A stretch of 23,652 nt of DNA from a virus: positions 1-23,652 of IMG/VR virus record IMGVR_UViG_3300011254_000005; one strand, written 5' to 3'. Below, piece after piece: positions 1-6,804 of the stretch (its first letter is position 1; the number at the start of each line of letters is the position of its first letter). The notes beneath the pieces were generated by a model. The model saw only the letters and a program-made list of their open reading frames with translations, was not told where the DNA came from and made no database searches. Both the position numbers and the translations under genes were made by a program.

Positions 1-332
1 TTTTTTTTTTTGCATCAATACGTTTCTTGCGTTCTTCTAAGATAAACTCCCAAGTTCCATGACCAAAGCGAAGGTTGATTAATTGTTTCATTTCATAGAG
101 ATGCTCTTGTGCTAATTTAGCATCAATCACTTCCTTTGCCACATTTTCTACTGCAAAGTGGTCTACATTAGCTTTATCTCTGGCTTTTATAACTTCTTGT
201 TGACCATTAAGTGCTTTGTCTACATGACCAATAATATCACCAATATCTTGTGCTGTGCTTATATTGCTCTTAATAAAGTCTACAGATTTTTTAACTAAAG
301 CCAGTTAATACAGCACTTACTGGTTCAACCAT
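1..332 (-). pseudogene. Frameshifted, 3'-truncated conserved phage protein
   Basis: The ATG at 332 overlaps the stop of the preceding gene (ATGGTTGA), which supports this start. The frame reads MVEPVSAVLTGFS and stops at 291-293. A second frame, open from about 304, continues LALVKKSVDFIKSNISTAQD and runs to the window edge with the motif QLINLRFGHGTWEF near residue 90. The joined protein looks like a conserved marine-phage hypothetical that, from memory, begins 'EPISAILTGLALVKKSVDFI'. That fits a 5-base loss at a GCTT repeat or a one-base gain in TTT near 297-303. The downstream part is rich in charged helices and ends in poly-Lys at the 11-T run that opens the window. Function unknown. It may be a real mutation, an assembly error or, less likely, programmed frameshifting. 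Confidence 0.7.
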
Positions 333-573
333 TATGCTTCTCAATGAACCTGTCGAGTTTAACTTCTAGTCTTAATACTAGCTCTTTAATCTCTCTTGTT
401 TCATTGTGAAGCTCGGATTTTGTGGCATATTCTTTTCCTAAATCTTCTCTAGTTTTGTTTAGAAGTATTTGTAATCTTTTTACTTCATTAAACATTTTAG
501 AAAATGCCCATGCAAATGGTCCTAAAACCACAGTTATAATTATGTTCCACATCATCATAGGGTCAATCGACAT
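325..573 (-). CDS. Membrane-anchored coiled-coil protein of the lysis region
   Basis: An 82-aa protein with one hydrophobic segment at about residues 8-28 (IIITVVLGPFAWAF), followed by a charged helix to the end with heptad-like spacing (EVKRLQILL, EIKELVLRLEVKLDRFIEKH). This layout, one N-terminal membrane anchor plus a coiled coil, occurs in XhlA-like haemolysin/holin accessory proteins and in inner-membrane spanins. It starts inside the lysozyme gene (11-base overlap) and its stop overlaps the next start, so it is coupled to the lysis genes. No outer-membrane lipoprotein partner was found, so the spanin assignment is only one option. A role in lysis is inferred from position and topology. 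Confidence 0.75.
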   Translation of the reverse strand: MSIDPMMMWNIIITVVLGPFAWAFSKMFNEVKRLQILLNKTREDLGKEYATKSELHNETREIKELVLRLEVKLDRFIEKHNG

Positions 574-997
574 ACCATACCCCTTTACGCATCATTTGTG
601 ATAATCGTATAGCCCTTTGACCTACTTGTTTGGCCCATTTGCTCTCCAACATTTCATTTGCAGCTTTCTCAAAATCTTTATCTTGTATTGCTGCAAAGGT
701 CTTAACCCATGTATTAGCATTAAACCTACTAATACCCATATTAAATACCATGTCTAATAACACAGCTTGTCTAGGCTCTGCTAATGATTCCATAAATGTC
801 CAATGTTCTATTTCTTTTTGTATTCTTTGCAAATCATTTAATAATAAAAATTTTGCTTCTTCATCTGTAATACCTACATCAGATAAGTTTCTACCCACTC
901 CGATTGTTGTTTTATCTGCTGTACATTGATATGGTTTTAACTCTAATCCTTCATGTAGAATTAACATATCTATTAATTTACCTTTATCTACTCTCAT
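563..997 (-). CDS. Endolysin, GH24 (T4-type) lysozyme
   Basis: A 144-aa muramidase-type lysozyme that would cut the glycan strands of peptidoglycan at the end of infection. The N-terminal motif LHEGLELKPYQCT...KTTIGVG matches the GH24 active site: Glu16 is the general acid, Cys25 occupies the place of T4 Asp20, and Thr31 matches T4 Thr26. The spacing is the family's E-8aa-D/C-5aa-T. The C-terminal lobe has the usual MVFNMG motif (residues 83-88) and NTWVKTFAAIQ. It is slightly shorter than T4 lysozyme (164 aa). There is no signal peptide or N-terminal anchor, so release should depend on the holin encoded just upstream, whose stop overlaps this start (ATGA). Confidence 0.93.
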   Translation of the reverse strand: MRVDKGKLIDMLILHEGLELKPYQCTADKTTIGVGRNLSDVGITDEEAKFLLLNDLQRIQKEIEHWTFMESLAEPRQAVLLDMVFNMGISRFNANTWVKTFAAIQDKDFEKAANEMLESKWAKQVGQRAIRLSQMMRKGVWYVD

Positions 998-1362
998 TTT
1001 TTAAATTGTCCTATTGATTTTAAACCAAAACTAGCACCAATACTTGCAAGTATACCCCATGACAACCAATCTGGACAATCCTCTCTTAAAAATTTAAAAC
1101 CATCAGATAAGTATGGTTGACAAGCAGGAATGAAACAAGCAACAATTATAGAAATAAAGCAAATAGTCCATAACTCATCTTTCCAACTATCCGCTGAAGC
1201 ATCCATTGCTTTTTCTTCCCAATTAGCATCACTTTGTATTCTTTTTACTTGTGCTTCTATTTTAGCTACTTCTAATTTTTGTTTAGTCTCTGCTTTTTTT
1301 TGTCTACCTTTTAACCATGTTCCTGCTAAATTAGCTATAGGTGTAATAAATTGTAAAGCCAT
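994..1362 (-). CDS. Holin, GTA_holin_3TM-like
   Basis: A 122-aa membrane protein. Residues 1-60 form a charged amphipathic helix (KGRQKKAETKQKLEVAKIEA), then the motif ADSWKDEL, then hydrophobic segments at about 65-82 (LWTICFISIIVACFIPAC) and 100-116 (WGILASIGASFGLKSI), with a basic tail. A charged N-terminal helix, a 'SWKDE' segment and two or three membrane spans are typical of the GTA_holin_3TM family as I recall it. It would form the inner-membrane lesion that lets the lysozyme out. Its stop overlaps the lysozyme start, giving a holin-lysozyme cassette. Confidence 0.85.
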   Translation of the reverse strand: MALQFITPIANLAGTWLKGRQKKAETKQKLEVAKIEAQVKRIQSDANWEEKAMDASADSWKDELWTICFISIIVACFIPACQPYLSDGFKFLREDCPDWLSWGILASIGASFGLKSIGQFKK

Positions 1363-1370
1363 AATACCTC

Positions 1371-1676
1371 CTAATCGGCACTAAATGTACCTAGACTACT
1401 CCATAAAGAACCGGGAACTGTTGTACCATTTTGTTTACCTAATTGTGCCATTGATTGATTAACATTAATAAATGGGCCTGTATTCCAACTTGATACATCC
1501 CATTGTGCATTATCCCAAGCAGAGCCTTGTTCTTTTGTATACTGTAACATTCTTTCAGAAAATGTACCTGTAGTTATACCTGCTTCTTCAAAGGTTTTAA
1601 TCCAATCTTCATTATATGTACCTTCTGTATCTGAAGCATCTCTGCAACTCTGTTGTTTTAGTGATTGTTGGCTCAT
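1371..1676 (-). CDS. Tail-tip accessory protein, paralogue of its neighbour (WD motif)
   Basis: A 101-aa protein of unknown function. Residues 23-50 (NEDWIKTFEEAGITTGTFSE, then RMLQYTKE) align with residues 23-50 of the upstream neighbour. An aspartate-tryptophan stretch follows at about 53-66 (AWDNAQWDVSSWNT), which the paralogue lacks. The protein ends in SSLGTFSAD. It starts inside the upstream stop (ATGA overlap) and sits 8 bases before the holin. Position after fibre and adhesin genes suggests a tail-tip or fibre-associated structural role, which is inference. Codon use looks like that of its neighbours. Confidence 0.85.
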   Translation of the reverse strand: MSQQSLKQQSCRDASDTEGTYNEDWIKTFEEAGITTGTFSERMLQYTKEQGSAWDNAQWDVSSWNTGPFINVNQSMAQLGKQNGTTVPGSLWSSLGTFSAD

Positions 1677-1924
1677 GGTGTAAATGTCCCCATACTAGAA
1701 AAGTTAAAATCATCTTGGTCTGTAGCAAATGCTTGTAAGGCTAGGTTTATATCAGTGTAAGATGTACTTAACTCACCATTAATATAAGCTAACATTCTTT
1801 CGTTAAATGTACCTGCTGGAATAGACCTTGCTGCAAATAAAGCTAACCAATCTTCGTTATGTAATGCTGTTGTAGAGGTTACTGCTCTTATAGATGCTTG
1901 TCTTGCTTCTGAGTTTGTAGCCAT
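1673..1924 (-). CDS. Tail-tip accessory protein, first of a paralogous pair
   Basis: An 83-aa protein of unknown function. Residues 23-50 (NEDWLALFAARSIPAGTFNE, then RMLAYING) match the same positions of the downstream neighbour, and both proteins begin with a Ser/Gln/Arg-rich segment (RQASIR here, KQQSCR there). The C-terminus FSSMGTFTP resembles the ends of the neighbour (SSLGTFSAD) and of the glycine-rich adhesin (SSGTFTA). The start is shared with the stop of the 35-aa gene upstream (TAATG) and the stop overlaps the next start (ATGA). The pair looks like an old tandem duplication in a tail-tip cassette. Confidence 0.85.
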   Translation of the reverse strand: MATNSEARQASIRAVTSTTALHNEDWLALFAARSIPAGTFNERMLAYINGELSTSYTDINLALQAFATDQDDFNFSSMGTFTP

Positions 1925-2031
1925 TACTTATCCTTTCTAGGTCTACCCTTTTTTTTAGGCTTACATTCACATAGTTTACCAAACAATCTTTTTTTAATCT
2001 TTTGATAAATTTTTTTTATTTTATTTTTCAT
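1924..2031 (-). CDS. 35-aa lysine-rich protein with a CxC motif
   Basis: A very short gene reading MKNKIKKIYQKIKKRLFGKL, then CECKPKKKGRPRKDK. It is strongly basic, with an amphipathic first half and a Cys-Glu-Cys at residues 21-23. It starts inside the stop of the upstream gene (ATGA overlap) and its stop shares a base with the next start (TAATG). This two-sided coupling and the lack of any gap are the main support. Similar 'KK...FGKLCxCK' peptides occur in other phages as I recall, with no known function. Nucleic-acid or membrane binding would be a guess from charge alone. Confidence 0.7.
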   Translation of the reverse strand: MKNKIKKIYQKIKKRLFGKLCECKPKKKGRPRKDK

Positions 2032-2435
2032 GTACTTTTTGCATCAAATAATACTTTTCCATAAAATAATATCCATGTTTGGGTATCTTCTTTCCATACA
2101 TAACTTTTTCCATCATCTGGATATGCAACTGGTGCTTCCCATTGACAAGTATCTTCATTTAATGTCCAACTATTAAAAGGTTTTGGAGGTATGAAAGCAT
2201 CTTTACTAGCATCATATGTATAACCAACACCAGCATAGTTTTTTCTAAAAGCTGTACCACCTAGTTTGTGTTCACCAGCAATAGTATTATAAGATGTTTG
2301 TTTATAAGTTATTGTATTTTTATATAAATTTTGTAAAAAAGTTTGTCCTTTTGCTTCAGTAGGTGCATCACTATCTGCTACTACTATTACTTCTAATACT
2401 AAATTGTTTTCATCTAATTTTGCGAAATGTGCCAT
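2028..2435 (-). CDS. Conserved marine-phage tail-associated protein
   Basis: A 135-aa protein beginning MAHFAKLDENNLVLEVIVV. The second half carries the conserved pattern NSWTLNEDTCQWEAPVAYPD followed by DGKSYVWKEDTQTW, a pair of Trp-containing short repeats. From memory this family is widespread in cyanophages and other marine phages, often next to tail fibre genes, and has no assigned biochemical role. It follows the glycine-rich adhesin directly, sharing a TAATG stop/start. A fibre-tip or adhesin-associated role is inferred from this position. Confidence 0.85.
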   Translation of the reverse strand: MAHFAKLDENNLVLEVIVVADSDAPTEAKGQTFLQNLYKNTITYKQTSYNTIAGEHKLGGTAFRKNYAGVGYTYDASKDAFIPPKPFNSWTLNEDTCQWEAPVAYPDDGKSYVWKEDTQTWILFYGKVLFDAKST

Positions 2436-3343
2436 TATGCTGTAAATGTCCCTGATGATGTAAATTTATGATAATAGTAACCTCCACTTGAAGTTACTGA
2501 GCCTCCTGTTCCTAATTGTGTACCACTTTGGTATCTAATAATAACTATACCAGAGCCACCAGACCCACCATTTCCTGATGCTCCTGGTGATGAACCACCA
2601 CCTCCAGAGCCACCTCCAGTATTTGCTGAACCATCTGCACCTGTATTACCTGAAGTGCCACTAGTACCAGCACCATTACCACCACCTCCGTCAGAAGCAG
2701 TAGCACCAGCTACAGCATCTCCTCTACCTCCACCACCTCCTGAAGCATAATATCCATTATCTCCTGAAGATGTTGCAGTCGCCCAAGCTGAATAAGCATT
2801 ACTACCTGTACCACCTTGACCCCCATCTTTAGCATCTTGACCAACACTTCCAGCACCACCACCTCCTGAACCTCTGTCATTATCTTGATAAGAACTTCTT
2901 TGAGGAGAACCACCATCATTTCCTTGTCCAGAAGTTCCAGCACCACCAGTGTTAGAGGCATTTCGGTTTCCTCCACCTCCTGAACCTCCATCTTTACCAG
3001 ACTGATGACCTGATTGTTTACCACCAGAACCACCACCACCTATTGCAGTTTGAGTTGCTACTGTACCACCTGAAAAAACTGAGTTAGAACCATTTACACT
3101 AGTTGTAGCATTTGCAGCTCCAGCACCTACAGTAACAGTATAAGCTGTTCCTGTATTTACTTCTAAAGAAGTTGCTGCAAGTAAACCTCCAGCTCCTCCA
3201 CCACCAGAACCCCAACCATTACCACCAGAAGAATTACTTCCTCCACCTCCACCAGCAATAACTAGAGTGTCAATATTATATGCTGCTCCTGCAACTACCC
3301 CACCAGAGCCGAAACCTAATACATTATATCCAAAACTTGTCAT
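2435..3343 (-). CDS. Glycine-rich tail-tip adhesin
   Basis: A 302-aa protein dominated by glycine runs (GGGGG, SGGGG, GGAG) from about residue 33 to 265, interrupted by variable Ser/Asn/Asp-rich loops. It closes with the typical end of this family: SGIVIIRYQSGTQLGTGG and a YYHKFTSSGTFTA C-terminus. Such glycine-rich domains form polyglycine-type helical bundles whose loops contact the receptor, as in the gp38 adhesins of T2/T6-like phages, and they are frequent at tail-fibre tips in marine phages. It lies directly after the tail fibre gene and before other tip candidates. Receptor binding is inferred from family and context. The repetitive DNA is due to glycine codons and is not a repeat array. 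Confidence 0.85.
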   Translation of the reverse strand: MTSFGYNVLGFGSGGVVAGAAYNIDTLVIAGGGGGSNSSGGNGWGSGGGGAGGLLAATSLEVNTGTAYTVTVGAGAANATTSVNGSNSVFSGGTVATQTAIGGGGSGGKQSGHQSGKDGGSGGGGNRNASNTGGAGTSGQGNDGGSPQRSSYQDNDRGSGGGGAGSVGQDAKDGGQGGTGSNAYSAWATATSSGDNGYYASGGGGGRGDAVAGATASDGGGGNGAGTSGTSGNTGADGSANTGGGSGGGGSSPGASGNGGSGGSGIVIIRYQSGTQLGTGGSVTSSGGYYYHKFTSSGTFTA

Positions 3344-3351
3344 ATTAAACC

Positions 3352-4578
3352 TTATGCGTCATTTGCTGCATCAGTTGTAAAGAATAATTTAATTCCTAAT
3401 AATTTTGCATCTGCTGTTAAACTATCAGCAGAAACATCTCTCATTATTTGAAAAAAAACATACTCATCTACACTAGGACTACCAGCTATTGTTACTGCAC
3501 CACTTTCTGCTGTAACTGCTAAATCATTTGATGTTCCACTCATGGCTTTTGCTGTAGGCCCTACTGCTGTACCAAATGCTGTATTTAAATCACCATTATC
3601 AGCTAAAGCTACTGCATTTAATACAAAAGCTGTTGTTCCTGTATTAGTAGAAGCTGCTGTAAAAAATGCTTGAAAGGTTACTGTGCCTTCATTCCATGAT
3701 TTAGGAAAAGCTACTGCAAATTGTGCAAATTCATCTGAATCTTTATCAAAATCTAATGTTTTAATTTCAGGGCCATTACTTAGTTCTGTTTGTGCTAAAG
3801 CAGCACACCCATTTGTAGTATTAGGGTACATAGCAACTGCTGGAACCCATATAGTTTCTTTTCCTACTTTTTTAATAGTGCTATCTACACTTACTGTTAC
3901 TGTATCAGTTGAACCAACTACAGTGTCTATACCTGTGCCACCTGCTATATCTAATGTATTGCTGTCTGATATTGTTTGGTTGCTACCACTATCACCAGTA
4001 AGAGTAAATGAACTCATAGAACCACCTGCTGTACCTAATTGGCTTGTCATTTGAAATGATGTACCATCATATATTACAGATACAATTGCATTAGCTTCTA
4101 TATCTCCAGAAGCTATATCTTGATCATTTTTCTTTTTAATGTTTTTTGCACCAAGTGCATTTACATTTAATGTAGATGCTCCTGTAGATGCGTTGGCTGC
4201 TTTAAAATGAAATACTTGTCCTGCTACATAACCAGTTACTGCTGGTGTTAAAGCTATTGCATAAGTATTAGCACTACCACTATCTGTAGCTTGGAATATT
4301 AATCCACCATCTTGTATTTGCCCAGCATTTACTCCATCTGTATGTGCTGTACCATCAGCTAATCCTGTAATCTTTTGACTACCTAAGTTAGCTGCACCTG
4401 TAAAAGCATTACTTCCATCTTTGTTTATAGCTTGGTTTAATCCTGTTGCCATATCTTGGTCGTGTGTATCGTGCCTGTCTGCAACAATCTTTGTTCCTGC
4501 ATCTCTGTTATTTTGCCAAATAGATGTACCTGTAAATACTCCATCTGACCTTGTGTATGTTCCTCCTGACCAACCCAT
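3352..4578 (-). CDS. Tail fibre protein
   Basis: A 408-aa protein. The N-terminus (about 1-95) has the usual fibre-attachment pattern of phage side fibres: TSIWQNNRDAGTKIVADRHD, then HDQDMATGLNQAINKDG and NLGSQKITGLADGT. The middle (95-185) holds a repeat-like shaft segment (STGASTLNVNALGAKNIKKK). The C-terminal half (200-408) is Ser/Thr/Gly-rich and beta-prone with no enzymatic motif. A clear ribosome binding site (AAAGGAG) precedes the ATG, after a 54-base gap from the upstream gene. It probably attaches to the tail and carries or is followed by the glycine-rich adhesin that binds the host. Confidence 0.88.
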   Translation of the reverse strand: MGWSGGTYTRSDGVFTGTSIWQNNRDAGTKIVADRHDTHDQDMATGLNQAINKDGSNAFTGAANLGSQKITGLADGTAHTDGVNAGQIQDGGLIFQATDSGSANTYAIALTPAVTGYVAGQVFHFKAANASTGASTLNVNALGAKNIKKKNDQDIASGDIEANAIVSVIYDGTSFQMTSQLGTAGGSMSSFTLTGDSGSNQTISDSNTLDIAGGTGIDTVVGSTDTVTVSVDSTIKKVGKETIWVPAVAMYPNTTNGCAALAQTELSNGPEIKTLDFDKDSDEFAQFAVAFPKSWNEGTVTFQAFFTAASTNTGTTAFVLNAVALADNGDLNTAFGTAVGPTAKAMSGTSNDLAVTAESGAVTIAGSPSVDEYVFFQIMRDVSADSLTADAKLLGIKLFFTTDAANDA

Positions 4579-4632
4579 TTTTATTCTCCTTTTATTTGTT
4601 TTACCTTATTTTAGTTTATTAATCAAATTATT

Positions 4633-6804
4633 TTAAAAAAATATTGGTTCTAATACTTCCTTTACTCCTTGCGTTGCACCTCTAGGTATTTCTCCTAATT
4701 TGTTTTTTTCGTCTTGTGCTACTAAAGCAGCTAATGCTGGAGATAACGGATACTTTGCTATTGCTTTTATAAACTCAGGGTACATTATAATTAATTCTTC
4801 TAAAGTTGCTTTTTGTTGTAATTGTTTTTTTATAGTTTGTATTTCTATTTTACTTTTTCCTGTAGCTAATAGTATTCTTGCCATTTCTTTAGATAATGCT
4901 TTTTGTCTAGTTTTATCTGCATCTTTAGTTGAGATAGATATAGCATCCATTAATAAAGATGTTATTTCTCTAGATGGTTTATATGGTTGATCACCAGATT
5001 GTATTTTATTAATAAATGTTTGCCTTACTGCTGTTTTAGAATTACCTAATACAGATTGAGCTGTTTGTGCTGTAGTCATTTCATCAGTTAATTTACCCCA
5101 AAATTTATTAAAAGATTCATCTGTTCCACCCCATGCTAATCTTAATAACTTTCTATCTCTAGTGCTTCTAGCTATTTGTTGTGCTATGTTGCTATTAACT
5201 CCTTTTGATTCTATTTGTTGTATAAAAGAATTTAAAGCACCAATACGAAAAGCATCTTTTTCTGATTTACTCATAGTCCTAACCATTTGTTCTAATTCTG
5301 AATATTCATATTTATTAGATTTTATAGCCTTACCTAAATCCATAGCATTTAAAATAGAAGCATCTCCTGCCCATTGATCTCTAGCTTTTTTATATAAAGG
5401 ATTTAATGTATCTACTACTTGTAATAATTCATTTTTGTTAGCTACTATACCGCCTAATAATTCTTTGCCTGTTGTACCTGTCATATCTTTTTTTGCTGAT
5501 TGTATTAAATCGTCATATCCTCTTTTTATTAATTGAAAAAATTGTGTAGGTATCTCATTAACAACTTTTCCTTTTTCATTTTTTAAGGTTGCTACACCAT
5601 TAATAACATCTAAAGTATAATTATTATATTTTTTGAGACCACTTATAGGTCTTACTCTATTTAATTTTTGAGCATTTTTAAATGCAGATACAAAATCATC
5701 TCTACCCATATATTCTGCTATAGAAGTAATTTTTCCATTTATATCCACTCCTGTATTTATATTTAAAATACTATTTTTATTTTTTGGATTATAGGCTTCT
5801 CCATATAATTTATTTCCTTTGCTTTTCATTGCTGTTTGCAATGCTTTAAATTCATCTATCCAAGGGCCATTTTTAACATTATCAAATATATGATATAACC
5901 TATTAATTTTACCTTCGTTTCTAGCTCTTAAAAAATTAGCTGCGTCTTTTTTACCTACACCAGGAATAGCATTTAAAGCCCCTAATAATGCTTCTGTGTT
6001 TTCTCCTATATCTGCCATAGTAAATTCAGAATTATTTTTTTTCATAACTATTTCTATGGCTTTTGCTGCTGTAATCTCATCTAATTCTAAGGCTTCGTTT
6101 ACTAAATCTCTAGCTTGTTTTATACCTAAAACATTAGGATTAGGTTTTATTATTTTACTAAGTAATTCACCAGCTTTATCACTTACTAATTTACCTCCAA
6201 AAGAAAAAGGCAATGATACTGCTACATTGGTTGGTATTTTAGATAATCTATTACGAAAACTATCTTCCCCTCTCATAAAAGTTCCTAAAGCTGTTAATCC
6301 TGCTCCTGTTCCAACTGCACCTTTGTAAGTTTTTGGATTAAATAAAACATCTGTTGCTTTTTTAATAGCTGTTCCTGAACCTCTTCCTGCTGTAATAATT
6401 GCAGGTGCTAAAGTTCCCATAGCTTGTAAACCAAAAGCACCTACAGGATTTCTTTTTTGATAATCTTCTAAGTTTTTTCTTTGTAAAGCTAAATTTATAT
6501 CATATTGACTAGGAGGTGAAAAACCTTCCCTACCTTCTTCTGGTAATTTATTTTGCGATCTTAATGCATCAGATAATATTTTTGATCTATCTGATCTACC
6601 AAATAGTGCAGTAATTTCTTCACTTGGTATACCATATTCTTGTAAACCTTGTAATATTTGACCTGTTTTACCACTAGAAAAAAAATCTTGAGACTGTATA
6701 GCTTTTAATATTTCTTCTTCTTGTTGGTTTCTAATAGATTTACTTGCTAAATTTTTTTCTATTGCAGTTAGTCTATTTCTTATTTCTTGACTAGATAATG
6801 CCAT
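4633..6804 (-). CDS. Large internal virion / DNA ejection protein
   Basis: A 723-aa, mostly alpha-helical, Lys/Gln/Glu-rich protein. An N-terminal coiled-coil region (1-60) is followed by glycine/alanine-rich, membrane-seeking segments at about 123-172 (GAFGLQAMGTLAPAIITAG and GAVGTGAGLTALGTF), then long helices to the end. This architecture and its place as the last large gene before the fibres resemble the ejection proteins of podoviruses (P22 gp16/gp20, T7 gp15/gp16), which leave the head and help form a channel across the envelope. There is no recognisable lytic transglycosylase motif. Its start shares a base with the stop of the upstream gene. The role is inferred from architecture and context. 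Confidence 0.75.
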   Translation of the reverse strand: MALSSQEIRNRLTAIEKNLASKSIRNQQEEEILKAIQSQDFFSSGKTGQILQGLQEYGIPSEEITALFGRSDRSKILSDALRSQNKLPEEGREGFSPPSQYDINLALQRKNLEDYQKRNPVGAFGLQAMGTLAPAIITAGRGSGTAIKKATDVLFNPKTYKGAVGTGAGLTALGTFMRGEDSFRNRLSKIPTNVAVSLPFSFGGKLVSDKAGELLSKIIKPNPNVLGIKQARDLVNEALELDEITAAKAIEIVMKKNNSEFTMADIGENTEALLGALNAIPGVGKKDAANFLRARNEGKINRLYHIFDNVKNGPWIDEFKALQTAMKSKGNKLYGEAYNPKNKNSILNINTGVDINGKITSIAEYMGRDDFVSAFKNAQKLNRVRPISGLKKYNNYTLDVINGVATLKNEKGKVVNEIPTQFFQLIKRGYDDLIQSAKKDMTGTTGKELLGGIVANKNELLQVVDTLNPLYKKARDQWAGDASILNAMDLGKAIKSNKYEYSELEQMVRTMSKSEKDAFRIGALNSFIQQIESKGVNSNIAQQIARSTRDRKLLRLAWGGTDESFNKFWGKLTDEMTTAQTAQSVLGNSKTAVRQTFINKIQSGDQPYKPSREITSLLMDAISISTKDADKTRQKALSKEMARILLATGKSKIEIQTIKKQLQQKATLEELIIMYPEFIKAIAKYPLSPALAALVAQDEKNKLGEIPRGATQGVKEVLEPIFF

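Noticed and set aside
2710-3039. 109-aa minus-strand frame inside the glycine-rich gene
   Set aside because: Val/Glu/Leu-rich by-product of reading glycine codons (GGT, GGA) in another frame.
2500-3320. Repetitive DNA that might be a CRISPR or tandem-repeat array
   Set aside because: No constant repeat length or spacers; the repetition comes from glycine codons of the adhesin.
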